64,000 nt of DNA, from the NCBI RefSeq assembly GCF_900110685.1, contig NZ_FOES01000008.1, positions 1 through 64,000 on the forward strand. The letters run 5' to 3'. Of this stretch, positions 8,243-17,441 are shown in pieces; positions within the stretch are counted from its first letter, which is position 1; each line of letters starts with the position of its first letter. The notes beneath the pieces are model-generated. The model searched no databases. It was not told the origin of the DNA and saw only the letters and a program-made list of their open reading frames with translations. Origin of the DNA: Piscibacillus halophilus (lineage in GTDB: Bacteria > Bacillota > Bacilli > Bacillales > Alkalibacillaceae). The position numbers and the translations under genes are program-made.

Positions 8243-9877
8243 TTACTCTTCAATGTAAGCTTGTTTGATTTGGTAAATACCTTGAGCATTAATATCAAAG
8301 TCTTTAACGCTATCGCTCACACCAAGTAGATACTCTTGGTGGTGAACATAAAGCATTGGAGCAAGTTCTACTAACATTTCTTGAGCTTGAGTGTATAACT
8401 CTTGACGTGCTTCAGGATCTGTTTCACGACGAGCCTCATCAAGAATTTCATCTAACTCTTCGTCTGTTAAGAATGAACGGTTACCAGGGTCACCATGTTG
8501 TGATGAATGGAATAATGGGTACATTCCGTAGTCAGCATCAGATGTTACTGTAGACCAACCAAGAATGAACATGTCGTGTTCACCATTAGCTGTACGCTCT
8601 AAGTAAGCACCCCATTCAACTTCTTCAATCTTAACTTCGATACCAATTTCTTTTAATTGGTCTTGAATGGCAACAGCTGTGTCAACACGCTGTTCGTTAT
8701 CGTTAGTCCAGATTGTCGTTGTAAAACCATCTTCGTATCCAGCTTCAGCTAATAAATCTTTAGCTTTGTCTAAGTCATACTCTAAACCACTTACAGAGTC
8801 ATCATAACCGAATACAGGTGGTGCTAATGGTCCAATTGCAGGAATACCTACACCATTGTAAACACCTTGGATAATTTCATCTTTATCAATTGCATGAGAA
8901 ATAGCTTGACGTACACGAACATCATCAAAAGGTTCTTGTTCAACGTTAAAGCCTACGTATGATAAAGAAACAGATGGTGCTTGTAGAACACTAGCATCTT
9001 GCATACCTTCTACACGTGATACATTGTTTGGACCGATTGCATCAGCAACATGAGAAGTACCAGATTCAAGTTCAGCTACACGAGAGCTTTGCTCAGATAC
9101 TACTTTGAAAGTAGCCGTGTCTAGCTTAGCTTTTTCACCCCAGTAATCATCATAACGAGATACAACTACTTTCTCGCCAGGTGTCCACTCCTCAAATTCG
9201 AAAGGACCAGTACCTACAGGGTTTTGGTTAATGTAAGCATCAGGGTCGCCGCCTTCTTCCATTTGAGCATAATCTTCTTCAATAATTGCAGGACTCATAA
9301 TACCAGTACCATTATGTGCAAGGTTAGCTAATAATGGAGCATACGGGTATTCTAAGTTAAATCTAACTGTGTATTCATCTTCAACTTCTACACTCTCAAC
9401 AGCTTCGAATAAGAAAGCACGAGGAGAAGCGATTTCTTCGTCTACAAGTCGATCGAAGTTAGCTTTTACAGCTTCTGCATTTAATTCTTCACCATCATGG
9501 AATGTTACGCCTTCGCGGATTTTGAAATCCCATGTAGTTTCATCAACCTCTTCCCAGCTTTCCGCTAGTCCAGGCTGTACTTCTTGGTTCTCATCTAAAA
9601 CTGTTAAAGTTTCATAGATGTTTTCAGCAACGTTACTAGAAGGAACGTCATTAGAACCTTGAGTTGATAAAGATACAACGTCAGAACCGATTGAGATTAC
9701 TAAATCTCCACCAGAACCTTCGTCGCCGCCTTCAGCGTTTTCATCCTCGTTCTCAGAACCAGTCTCTTCACCATCATCAGTTGGTTCTTCTGGTTCGCCA
9801 TCGCCAGCACAAGCCGCTAAGACTAGTGATAGCATTAGCAATAGAGAAACGAGCCATAAAGTTTTGTTAAACTTCAT
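8243..9877 (-). CDS. ABC-importer substrate-binding lipoprotein, peptide/nickel family (family 5)
   Basis: The 544-residue lipoprotein has the lipobox LAAC (Cys23), then an acidic Glu/Asp/Gly linker (24-57), then a full SBP_bac_5 domain with NVAENIYETLTVLDE and DDVRVRQAISHAIDKDEI. It would sit on the outer face of the membrane and feed the divergent dppC-B-D-F permease and ATPases. The family takes up di- and oligopeptides, nickel or other small molecules, and the substrate cannot be read from sequence. The long acidic linker suits a salt-adapted cell. ATG 9877 has AAGGGGG upstream, and the -10 region is overlapped by an inverted repeat. Confidence 0.88.
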   Translation of the reverse strand: MKFNKTLWLVSLLLMLSLVLAACAGDGEPEEPTDDGEETGSENEDENAEGGDEGSGGDLVISIGSDVVSLSTQGSNDVPSSNVAENIYETLTVLDENQEVQPGLAESWEEVDETTWDFKIREGVTFHDGEELNAEAVKANFDRLVDEEIASPRAFLFEAVESVEVEDEYTVRFNLEYPYAPLLANLAHNGTGIMSPAIIEEDYAQMEEGGDPDAYINQNPVGTGPFEFEEWTPGEKVVVSRYDDYWGEKAKLDTATFKVVSEQSSRVAELESGTSHVADAIGPNNVSRVEGMQDASVLQAPSVSLSYVGFNVEQEPFDDVRVRQAISHAIDKDEIIQGVYNGVGIPAIGPLAPPVFGYDDSVSGLEYDLDKAKDLLAEAGYEDGFTTTIWTNDNEQRVDTAVAIQDQLKEIGIEVKIEEVEWGAYLERTANGEHDMFILGWSTVTSDADYGMYPLFHSSQHGDPGNRSFLTDEELDEILDEARRETDPEARQELYTQAQEMLVELAPMLYVHHQEYLLGVSDSVKDFDINAQGIYQIKQAYIEE

Positions 9878-9906
9878 TGTAGATTAGCCCCCTTAAATTT
9901 TGTATC

Positions 9907-9931
9907 GATTACACAATTATAGTATGTAATC
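9907..9931. promoter_or_regulatory. Inverted repeat over the binding-protein promoter
   Basis: GATTACA (9907-9913) and TGTAATC (9925-9931) form a perfect 7-bp dyad with an 11-base spacer. The spacer contains ATTATAG, which reads CTATAAT on the minus strand and serves as a -10 element for the gene starting at 9877. A repressor bound here would block that promoter. The regulator is unknown. Confidence 0.5.
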
Positions 9932-10049
9932 AGTTCTTAATATATATGATTTAAGTAAAAATATCAAGAAAATTTGCAAGGCTAAAACTATTTAAATTAC
10001 TGAAATAATTACCAAACAATTTTCTATATAATGTAGAAAAAAATAAAGT

Positions 10050-10078
10050 GAATTTCTAGGGAGCGATTAAAGAAATTC
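10050..10078. repeat. Inverted repeat GAATTTCT/AGAAATTC
   Basis: Perfect 8-bp arms are separated by 13 bases, within the 600-base divergent space between the binding-protein gene and the permease operon. A TATAAT at 10027-10032 lies just upstream. It could be an operator or a leader hairpin. Confidence 0.4.
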
Positions 10079-10118
10079 TATTAATTTCATTTTTAGAATT
10101 GAAAGAATCCAAAATAGG

Positions 10119-10149
10119 AATAAATATTCACATTGATCGAATATTTATT
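10119..10149. repeat. 11-bp perfect inverted repeat
   Basis: AATAAATATTC (10119-10129) and GAATATTTATT (10139-10149) are exact complements separated by 9 bases. Arms this long in a divergent regulatory region suggest a dimeric operator, though AT-rich DNA makes some dyads expected by chance. Confidence 0.45.
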
Positions 10150-10219
10150 AGAAACTATAATTTTCAAATTCAAGAACTATTTTTTGAAAAATCGACATAA
10201 ACTGAAAATTTAAACTTAT

Positions 10220-10233
10220 TGAAAGCGTTTACA
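10220..10233. promoter_or_regulatory. cre box (CcpA site)
   Basis: TGAAAGCGTTTACA matches the catabolite-response consensus TGWAANCGNTNWCA at every position. It lies about 110 bases upstream of the likely dpp promoter and some 340 bases from the divergent gene start. A second partial half, ACGGTTACA, follows at once. It implies carbon-catabolite control of the importer by CcpA. Confidence 0.75.
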
Positions 10234-10342
10234 AGAAAACGGTTACATACAAATCTTTATCAAAATTGATGACATCGCTATTATAAGGGGGAGTAGGTTT
10301 GATAGAGTGTAAGATTTACCATCGACAAATTTCGTAACCTTG

Positions 10343-10371
10343 TTGTAAAAAAACTAGAATAATTGTATTAT
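10343..10371 (+). promoter_or_regulatory. Candidate SigA promoter for the dpp operon
   Basis: TTGTAA (10343-10348) and TATTAT (10366-10371) are 17 bases apart, about 100 bases upstream of the first permease gene. This is the best promoter match in the forward direction in this interval. Confidence 0.5.
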
Positions 10372-10477
10372 GAAATATGAGTCTTTTCTTGGAAGGTCAC
10401 CACATAAATAGCTTGAATTTTCCGATTTTTGTTAAAAAAACTACTATTAATAAACAAATAGGGGAGGTTATGACAAC

Positions 10478-11377
10478 ATGAATGCTGAACAAGCGAGCAG
10501 CGAAGTGACACAAGTGCCTAAAGTTGATAGTCCACTAAAGAGAGCAATGAAAGATTTTTATAATAAGTTAAAGAAAAATAAGACAGCCTTATTCGGTGGC
10601 TATTTAATTATCTTTTTAATTGTTGTTGCAATTGTTGGTCCTTATTTGACAAGCTTTAACCCAAGCGAAACGGACTACTCAGTTAAATTACAAGGACCAT
10701 CTGCTGAACATTGGTTCGGAACAGATCACCACGGGCGTGATATATTTACACGTATTATTCATGGGTTAGGAATTACAATGGGGATTGGATTTTTCTCTAC
10801 ATTAATCGGCAGTATTGTCGGAATTTTCTTAGGTATTGTTTCCGGTTATTACGGTGGAAAAATTGACAGCGTCATTATGAGATTAATGGATATTCTTTTG
10901 GCCTTTCCAGGAATCTTACTAGCTCTAGCATTAATTAGTATTTTAGGGGCTAGTTTACAGAACGTTGTTATTGCAATTGCTATTTTCGCAATACCTACTT
11001 TTGCTCGTATTGTGAGAGGTTCGACTCTGGCAACGAAAAACTTAGAATATATCGATGCGATGCGTGCGTTAGGTGCATCTGATATCCGTATTATTTTCAA
11101 ACACATTTTTCCCAATATTTTGTCTCCGATTATAGTCCAAGCAAGTTTATTTATCGCGACAGCTGTTCTATCAGCGAGTGGTTTATCATTCCTAGGACTT
11201 GGGGTGCAACCACCTTCGCCAGAATTAGGTGCGATTCTAAGTGATGGTAAAGACTTTATGTGGGACGCAGGTCATATTGCTTTATTCCCAGGATTAGGGA
11301 TTATGGTAATCGTTCTTGCGTTTAATGTGTTCGGTGATGGATTACGTGACGCTTTAGATCCAAAAATGAAAAATTAG
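10478..11377 (+). CDS. dppC: Dipeptide-type ABC transporter permease, DppC-like
   Basis: The 299-residue permease has the OppC_N segment (residues 25-80, AHWFGTDHHGRDIFTRIIHG nearby), five further membrane helices and the EAA loop ALGASDIRIIFKHIFPNI near residue 195. GGGGAGG precedes ATG 10478. It is the first gene of dppC-dppB-dppD-dppF; many relatives place the B-type permease first, so the order here is reversed. It pairs with the DppB-like protein and is energised by DppD/DppF. The dpp symbols denote family, not proven substrate. Confidence 0.85.
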   Translation: MNAEQASSEVTQVPKVDSPLKRAMKDFYNKLKKNKTALFGGYLIIFLIVVAIVGPYLTSFNPSETDYSVKLQGPSAEHWFGTDHHGRDIFTRIIHGLGITMGIGFFSTLIGSIVGIFLGIVSGYYGGKIDSVIMRLMDILLAFPGILLALALISILGASLQNVVIAIAIFAIPTFARIVRGSTLATKNLEYIDAMRALGASDIRIIFKHIFPNILSPIIVQASLFIATAVLSASGLSFLGLGVQPPSPELGAILSDGKDFMWDAGHIALFPGLGIMVIVLAFNVFGDGLRDALDPKMKN

Positions 11378-11392
11378 GAAGTAGGTGCAAAC

Positions 11393-12313
11393 ATGTTTCA
11401 GTTTATTGTTAGAAGGTTGTTTCAATTAATTCCCGTATTATTAGGGGTTACCATACTAGTATTCTCTTTAATGCACCTATCTCCGGGTAATCCAGCGCAT
11501 ATCATTGCCGGAGAAAGTGCACCAGAAAGCACAGTCCAGCAGATTGAAGAACGACTTGGATTGAACGATCCAATTCCTGTTCAATATGCTAATTTCTTAA
11601 AAGATGTCGTAACGCTAGATTTTGGTAACTCTTGGAGAACCAGTTTACCAGTTAGTACTGAACTGTGGCCAAAGTTTTGGGTTACATTTGAACTAGCAAT
11701 ATATAGTACCATTTTTAGTATTTTCTTAGGTTTAATCGCTGGTATTATTTCAGCCGTTAGACAATATTCCGTAGCAGACGTATCAATTATGTTGGTTGCA
11801 TTATTTGGTTTATCAATGCCGAACTTCTGGTTAGGACTTATGCTAATGCAATGGTTCTCGATCAATTTAGGTTGGTTACCACCAACAGGTTGGGGAACGC
11901 CAGAACAGATTATCATGCCTGTATTTACGTTAGGTACGATGGGTGCAGCCGTGATCGCTCGTATGACTCGTTCCAGTATGCTTGATGTTATTACTCAAGA
12001 CTATATTCGGACGGCTCGAGCGAAAGGTTTAAAAGAAAAAGTAGTTATTTATCGCCATGCACTTAAAAATGCATTAATCCCAGTTGTAACGGTAGTAGGT
12101 TTACAATTTGGTGGTTTACTAGCAGGTGCAGTACTGACGGAATCCGTATTTGCGATTAACGGTATGGGTAAATTAGTCGTTGACCGTATTTTAGCTAGAG
12201 ATTTCCCTGTCGTTCAGGCAGCAGTACTTGTTATGGCAGTAGTTTTCGTATTTGTAAACTTAATTGTTGATGTTTCGTATAAATTCTTAAACAAACGAAT
12301 CGATTTAGATTAG
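11393..12313 (+). CDS. dppB: Dipeptide-type ABC transporter permease, DppB-like
   Basis: The 306-residue integral membrane protein has the typical opening [21 protein letters not shown], the N-terminal block HLSPGNPA and the EAA-type loop [19 protein letters not shown] (about residue 206). It forms the translocation pore with the preceding DppC-like subunit. It starts 15 bases after dppC and ends one base before the upstream limit of the dppD reading frame, so the genes are cotranscribed. Confidence 0.87.
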   Translation: MFQFIVRRLFQLIPVLLGVTILVFSLMHLSPGNPAHIIAGESAPESTVQQIEERLGLNDPIPVQYANFLKDVVTLDFGNSWRTSLPVSTELWPKFWVTFELAIYSTIFSIFLGLIAGIISAVRQYSVADVSIMLVALFGLSMPNFWLGLMLMQWFSINLGWLPPTGWGTPEQIIMPVFTLGTMGAAVIARMTRSSMLDVITQDYIRTARAKGLKEKVVIYRHALKNALIPVVTVVGLQFGGLLAGAVLTESVFAINGMGKLVVDRILARDFPVVQAAVLVMAVVFVFVNLIVDVSYKFLNKRIDLD

Positions 12314-12338
12314 TTTGCCAGTAGAGAGAGGTGAAATC

Positions 12339-13361
12339 ATGAGTGAGGAAATCATTCTAGATGTTAAGGACTTGAGAACTTCTTTCTTCGTCGATGACTT
12401 TGAGGTTAAAGCCGTAGATGGCGTTTCTTTCAAATTACCAAAAGGTAAAACGATTGGTATTGTTGGTGAGTCTGGTTCTGGTAAAAGTATCACGGCATTA
12501 TCAATTTTAAGATTGCTGGAAAAGCCGGGTAAAATCGTTGGCGGAGAAATTAATTTTAAAGGAAACGATTTAACGAAAGCATCTGAGCAAGAGATTCGTA
12601 GTATCCGAGGTAACGAGATCTCGATGATCTTCCAGGAACCAATGACTTCGTTAAATCCTGTATATACAGTAGGTCAACAAATCCGTGAAACATTAAAAGT
12701 ACACCAAGGCCTTGGCAAAGAACAAGGTATGGAAAAAGGTGTGGAATTACTAAAACTTGTAGGAATTCCATCTCCTCAAGAACGTATTAAACAATATCCG
12801 CACGAACTTTCAGGTGGTATGCGTCAACGTGTGATGATCGCGATGGCATTAGCCTGTAACCCTGAATTACTGATTGCGGATGAGCCTACAACAGCATTAG
12901 ACGTAACGATTCAAGCACAGATTCTAGAATTAATTAATGAATTACAAGAAGAATTAGGCATGTCAGTGATCATGATTACACACGATATGGGTGTAGTAGC
13001 TGAGACATGTGATTACGTTGCTGTTATGTACGGTGGTAAAGTTGTCGAATACGCAGATGTAAAAACGATTTTCAAAGATCCAAAACATCCTTATACAGTA
13101 GGTCTATTAAATTCCATTCCGCGTCATGATATCGATGTGGATGAGTTAGAGCCAATTAGAGGCAGTGTCCCAAGTCCGAAAAATATGCCTAACGGCTGCC
13201 GATTTGCTCCGAGATGTCCGTTCGCGACAGACCTATGCATGGAAGAACTTCCTGATTTAGGTGATGTTAGTGATGAAAACTTAGTTCGTTGTTGGATCTA
13301 TTCAGAACGTTGGGATGGCGATCCGGAGGTGAAAGAACATGGCCCAAAAAGAACTACTTAA
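12339..13361 (+). CDS. dppD: Dipeptide-type ABC transporter ATPase, DppD-like
   Basis: ATP-binding subunit of 340 residues with Walker [10 protein letters not shown]-loop, signature LSGGMRQR, Walker [10 protein letters not shown] and a C-terminal oligopeptide-family extension. The extension has four cysteines ([15 protein letters not shown] and a later RCW), a pattern that binds an Fe-S cluster in some DppD/DppF proteins. ATG 12339 with AGAGAGGTG upstream is preferred to TTG 12315. The gene overlaps dppF by 23 bases, indicating translational coupling. Confidence 0.88.
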   Translation: MSEEIILDVKDLRTSFFVDDFEVKAVDGVSFKLPKGKTIGIVGESGSGKSITALSILRLLEKPGKIVGGEINFKGNDLTKASEQEIRSIRGNEISMIFQEPMTSLNPVYTVGQQIRETLKVHQGLGKEQGMEKGVELLKLVGIPSPQERIKQYPHELSGGMRQRVMIAMALACNPELLIADEPTTALDVTIQAQILELINELQEELGMSVIMITHDMGVVAETCDYVAVMYGGKVVEYADVKTIFKDPKHPYTVGLLNSIPRHDIDVDELEPIRGSVPSPKNMPNGCRFAPRCPFATDLCMEELPDLGDVSDENLVRCWIYSERWDGDPEVKEHGPKRTT

Positions 13362-14352
13362 AGTCAATAATTTAAAACAGTACTTTCCTATTAAAGGTGG
13401 TTTCTTAGGAAGAACTGTTAACCACGTTAAAGCAGTAGACGATGTGACTTTTAATATTTATGAAGGTGAAACAGTTAGCGTCGTTGGTGAATCAGGTTGT
13501 GGTAAGTCGACAACTGGGCGTGCGATTTTACGTTTAGATGATCCAACAGATGGAACGATTGAATTTAATGGTGAGGATTTACTTTCATTAAATAAGAAAG
13601 AAATGCGTAAAAGACGTAAAGATATCCAAGTCATTTTCCAGGATCCTTACGCATCGCTAAACCCACGTCAAACGGTATTCCAAATTTTAGCTGAAGCAAT
13701 GGAAATTCAAGACGTTGTTCCTAAAGATAAACGTCGTGAACGTGCTATTGAACTATTAGAAACTGTTGGATTAAATGCAGAACAAGTTGATCGTTTCCCA
13801 CACGAATTCTCTGGTGGTCAGCGTCAACGTATTGGGATTGCTCGTGCGTTAGCAGTAGAACCAAAACTAATAATCTGTGACGAAGCCGTTTCGGCACTGG
13901 ACGTGTCCGTTCAGGCGCAGGTATTAAACTTATTAAAGAAACTACAGCGCGAATTCAACTTAACGTTCTTATTCATCGCACACGATTTAGGTGTGGTTCG
14001 ACACATTTCAGACCGAGTAATTGTAATGTATCTGGGTAAAGTTGTAGAGATTGCCGATAAAAAGTCTTTATTCGATAATCCACAACACCCTTATACGAAG
14101 GCGTTACTATCTGCGATTCCAACACCTGATCCTGAAGCTAAAAAAGAACGAATCGTACTACAGGGAGATGTACCTTCTCCAATCAATCCACCAACCGGTT
14201 GCCGTTTCCATACAAGATGTCCATTTGCGACTGAAATGTGTAAAACGGATACACCTGAGTTGCGTAACTTAGATAATATGGCTGAAGGACATCAAGCTTC
14301 ATGTCACCATATTGAAAAAATCTTTTCAGGTGATTTGGTGTCGAAATATTAA
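13339..14352 (+). CDS. dppF: Dipeptide-type ABC transporter ATPase, DppF-like
   Basis: Second ATPase subunit of the importer, 337 residues, with GESGCGKST, FSGGQRQR and LIICDEAVSALD. Its C-terminal cysteine cluster GCRFHTRCPFATEMC mirrors that of DppD. The CCGGAGGTG ribosome site and start lie inside the end of dppD. It is the last gene of the operon, followed by a strong terminator. It acts as a heterodimer with the DppD-like protein on the cytoplasmic face. Confidence 0.88.
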   Translation: MAQKELLKVNNLKQYFPIKGGFLGRTVNHVKAVDDVTFNIYEGETVSVVGESGCGKSTTGRAILRLDDPTDGTIEFNGEDLLSLNKKEMRKRRKDIQVIFQDPYASLNPRQTVFQILAEAMEIQDVVPKDKRRERAIELLETVGLNAEQVDRFPHEFSGGQRQRIGIARALAVEPKLIICDEAVSALDVSVQAQVLNLLKKLQREFNLTFLFIAHDLGVVRHISDRVIVMYLGKVVEIADKKSLFDNPQHPYTKALLSAIPTPDPEAKKERIVLQGDVPSPINPPTGCRFHTRCPFATEMCKTDTPELRNLDNMAEGHQASCHHIEKIFSGDLVSKY

Positions 14353-14364
14353 AAGGAATTATTT

Positions 14365-14398
14365 AAACCTAGCCTTCAAGTTGAGGGCTAGGTTTTTA
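14365..14398 (+). terminator. Intrinsic terminator of the dpp operon
   Basis: The stem AAACCTAGCC/GGCTAGGTTT with a loop of about 10 bases is followed by TTTAAT, just after dppF. Confidence 0.9.
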
Positions 14399-14507
14399 AT
14401 GTTTTGAATCCTTTTAGGCATTTTTGATATATTTTTTCTTATTAACGTAAAAAATGTTATTATAGAATGGGTTTTAAACATTTAACGTAATTTTAGGAGG
14501 TAACGTA

Positions 14508-15698
14508 ATGCCAAGTGAAACGTTAAATCAATTTTTGGATGAAAACTTACAGGAATTAAAAGATCAAGGACTCTATAATGAAATCAATGTGGTAGAAGGA
14601 GCCAATGGGCCAAAAATCATAATTGATGGAAAAGAGCTCATTAATCTTTCATCTAACAACTACTTAGGTTTAGCAACTGACGAACGCCTAAAAGACGTCG
14701 CAAAAAATGCGGTTGATTCTCATGGTGTTGGAGCAGGTGCTGTACGTACAATCAATGGAACACTTGATGTACACGTGAAATTAGAGGAGAAAATTGCTGA
14801 ATTTAAAGGAACCGAAGCTGCTATTGCTTATCAGTCTGGTTTTAATTGTAATATGGCAGCGATTTCAGCCGTGATGGATAAAAACGATGCGATTTTATCG
14901 GACGAGCTAAACCACGCTTCAATCATTGATGGTTGCCGTCTGTCGAAGGCGAAAATTATTCGTTTTAATCATTCGGATATGGATGATTTACGCCAAAAAG
15001 CTAAAGAAGCAAAAGAATCAGGTCAATACAATAAAATTATGGTCATTACAGATGGCGTTTTCTCAATGGATGGAGATGTAGCTAAACTTCCTGAGATTGT
15101 AGAGATCGCAAAAGAATTTGACCTCATCACATATGTTGATGACGCGCACGGATCAGGTGTGTTAGGAAAAGGAGCTGGAACGGTTAAACACTTCGAGCTG
15201 CAAAAGGATATCGATTTCCAAATGGGTACACTTTCGAAAGCCATTGGTGTTGTCGGTGGTTATGTTGCTGGTAAACAGAATTTAATCGACTGGCTAAAAG
15301 TTCGTTCTCGTCCGTTCCTATTCTCAACATCTTTATCTCCAGCAGATGTTACAGCTTGTACAAAAGCAATTGATTTATTAATGGAATCAACTGAACTACA
15401 TGATCGCATGTGGGAAAACGGTGATTATTTGAAAAAAGGTCTTAAAGAATTAGGCTTTGACATTGGGGATAGTGAAACACCAATTACACCGTGTGTGATC
15501 GGTGAGGAAAAAGCGACGCAAGAATTTAGTAAACGATTATACGAAGAAGGTGTCTATGCGAAGTCAATCGTATTCCCAACGGTACCTAGAGGAACAGGTC
15601 GCGTACGTAATATGCCGACAGCTGCCCATACTAAAGAAATGCTTGATGAAGCAATAGCCGTATATGAAAAAGTCGGAAAAGAAATGGGCTTAATTTAA
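14508..15698 (+). CDS. kbl: Glycine C-acetyltransferase (2-amino-3-ketobutyrate CoA ligase)
   Basis: PLP enzyme of 396 residues, the usual length for Kbl. It cleaves 2-amino-3-oxobutyrate with CoA to glycine and acetyl-CoA. The sequence shows [11 protein letters not shown], the [12 protein letters not shown] aspartate/histidine block and the PLP-lysine region [19 protein letters not shown] precedes ATG 14508, and TGTTATTAT (14456-14463) is a candidate extended -10 upstream. It is followed at once by a threonine dehydrogenase, so together they convert threonine to glycine. Confidence 0.93.
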   Translation: MPSETLNQFLDENLQELKDQGLYNEINVVEGANGPKIIIDGKELINLSSNNYLGLATDERLKDVAKNAVDSHGVGAGAVRTINGTLDVHVKLEEKIAEFKGTEAAIAYQSGFNCNMAAISAVMDKNDAILSDELNHASIIDGCRLSKAKIIRFNHSDMDDLRQKAKEAKESGQYNKIMVITDGVFSMDGDVAKLPEIVEIAKEFDLITYVDDAHGSGVLGKGAGTVKHFELQKDIDFQMGTLSKAIGVVGGYVAGKQNLIDWLKVRSRPFLFSTSLSPADVTACTKAIDLLMESTELHDRMWENGDYLKKGLKELGFDIGDSETPITPCVIGEEKATQEFSKRLYEEGVYAKSIVFPTVPRGTGRVRNMPTAAHTKEMLDEAIAVYEKVGKEMGLI

Positions 15699-15726
15699 GC
15701 TTTTTGGGGAATTGGAGGATACATCA

Positions 15727-16674
15727 ATGAAGAGGATTTTGATTACGGGAGCGCTTGGCCAAATAGGTTCTGAACTAACGATGGCTTTACGTCAAAAATA
15801 CGGCTCTGACAATGTCATTGCAACGGATATCCGAGAAGAAGATCTTCCTGTTGTAACAGGCGGTCCTTTTGAAATTTTGGATGTGACTGATTATGACAGA
15901 ATGTTAGAGTTAGCTAAAAAATATCAAGTTGATACGATTATGCACTTAGCTGCGCTTTTATCTGCTAAAGCTGAGAATAATCCGAAGTTTGCTTGGGATT
16001 TAAACATGGGGGGACTCGTGAACGCGCTTGAAGTCGCACGTGAGTTAGACCTGCAGTTTTTCACACCAAGCTCAATCGGTGCATTTGGTCCAACAACGCC
16101 AAAAGAGAAAACACCTCAAGATACAATTCAACGCCCGACTACGATGTATGGCGTGAACAAAGTATCAGGTGAATTGTTATGTGATTATTATTACCATCGA
16201 TTTGGTGTTGATACACGAGGCGTTCGCTTCCCTGGATTGATTTCTTATGTCACAGAGCCAGGTGGAGGCACAACAGATTACGCTGTTGAAATTTATTACG
16301 AAGCGCTAAAAAATAAAAAATACTCGTCTTATATTGCTCAAGGCACATACATGGATATGATGTACATGCCAGATGCAATTAATGCGATCATTCAATTAAT
16401 GGAAGCTGATGGGGACAAACTAGAGCATCGCAATGCGTTTAATGTGACAGCGATAAGTGCAGCTCCTGAAGATTTTGAAAAAGCAATTCAAAAACATATT
16501 CCGGATTTTGAACTAAGCTATGATGTGGATCCGGTTCGTCAAAAAATTGCTGACAGCTGGCCTGATTCCATCGATGCAGAATGTGCTTCGAATGAATGGG
16601 GCTTTAAGCCAGAGTATGATATCGATAAAATGACAGAAGATATGTTAGAGAAGTTAAAAGAAAAGTTGGGCTAA
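15727..16674 (+). CDS. tdh: L-threonine 3-dehydrogenase, NAD-dependent epimerase type
   Basis: 315-residue extended-SDR protein with the NAD motif [11 protein letters not shown] (residues 4-14), [10 protein letters not shown] and the catalytic YGVNK. This matches the epimerase-like threonine dehydrogenases, unrelated to the zinc enzyme of E. coli. It makes 2-amino-3-oxobutyrate for Kbl. ATG 15727 follows TTGGAGGAT; an upstream TTG at 15712 overlaps that ribosome site and is rejected. The stop codon lies in the loop of the shared terminator. Confidence 0.9.
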   Translation: MKRILITGALGQIGSELTMALRQKYGSDNVIATDIREEDLPVVTGGPFEILDVTDYDRMLELAKKYQVDTIMHLAALLSAKAENNPKFAWDLNMGGLVNALEVARELDLQFFTPSSIGAFGPTTPKEKTPQDTIQRPTTMYGVNKVSGELLCDYYYHRFGVDTRGVRFPGLISYVTEPGGGTTDYAVEIYYEALKNKKYSSYIAQGTYMDMMYMPDAINAIIQLMEADGDKLEHRNAFNVTAISAAPEDFEKAIQKHIPDFELSYDVDPVRQKIADSWPDSIDAECASNEWGFKPEYDIDKMTEDMLEKLKEKLG

Positions 16675-16690
16675 TCGCCCAACTTTTTCT
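16661..16690. terminator. Bidirectional terminator
   Basis: AAAAGTTGGGC/GCCCAACTTTT with loop TAATC, T-rich on both sides. It includes the tdh stop codon and serves both tdh and the convergent TPR gene. Confidence 0.9.
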
Positions 16691-16692
16691 TA

Positions 16693-17172
16693 TTAATTAA
16701 AAACTTCATCTAAACGGCTCGCATAAAATTCAAGTGCACGCTGATAGGCTTTGATTGATTGATCATCCGTTGTCTCTAAAAGCTTGGTCATTAAAATTTC
16801 AACGGCTAAATCCGTATCACCTAAGTTATATAGCGTCATCGCGAAGAAAATATAAAACGCATTATAGTCAGGATATTCGCTCATTCCAATTTCTAGTGTC
16901 TCGCGAGCTTGTTCGTATAAACCAACAGCACGATAACTGCTTCCAAGACTCAATAACGCATCTCGTCTTTGATTACCTTCTAATCCAACATCTAACGCTT
17001 GTTTATAAAATGTAATGGCCTGTGGCTCCATGTCACTTTGGTCATGAATAAAAGCTGTTTCTAATAATAATTCTGCATTTTGATTATCTTCTTTTAATAA
17101 TTCCATCGCCATTTCTCGTGCTTCAATTAATTGACCTTCTTGTCTAAGTTCTTTCACTTTATGTAAATCCAA
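16693..17172 (-). CDS. Small tetratricopeptide-repeat protein
   Basis: 159-residue soluble protein made of about four TPR-like helix pairs (REMAMELLKEDNQNAELLLE, AITFYKQALDVGL, GLYEQARETLEIGMSEYP, GDTDLAVEILMTKLLE). TPR proteins mediate protein contacts; the partner is unknown. The start is TTG 17172 with AAAGGGGG 9 bases upstream. It is monocistronic and convergent with tdh. Confidence 0.75.
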   Translation of the reverse strand: MDLHKVKELRQEGQLIEAREMAMELLKEDNQNAELLLETAFIHDQSDMEPQAITFYKQALDVGLEGNQRRDALLSLGSSYRAVGLYEQARETLEIGMSEYPDYNAFYIFFAMTLYNLGDTDLAVEILMTKLLETTDDQSIKAYQRALEFYASRLDEVFN

Positions 17173-17349
17173 GTTTTATAACCCCCTTTAAATCCAATTG
17201 TATAGGTCGAGCTAATCCTAGGCAAACTAAAACCAGCTTCACCTGTTATATGAACTCATTTTTACTTAAATTTATTTAAATTATATGTCTTAACCAATAA
17301 AAATCTATAAGTACGTAACAAATCCTTAGACATAGTTCAAAATGCTATT

Positions 17350-17378
17350 TTGACTATTTTCGGACAATTAACTACAAT
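17350..17378 (+). promoter_or_regulatory. SigA promoter of the BCCT gene
   Basis: TTGACT (17350-17355) and TACAAT (17373-17378) with an exact 17-base spacer, about 60 bases before the start codon. The rest of the 270-base gap on the TPR-gene side shows nothing I can name. Confidence 0.7.
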
Positions 17379-17441
17379 TTTCTTTGTGTAAAAAATTCGA
17401 AGGGCGAAATGTCTTCGTTTTTGAAAATTAGGAGGAACAGA

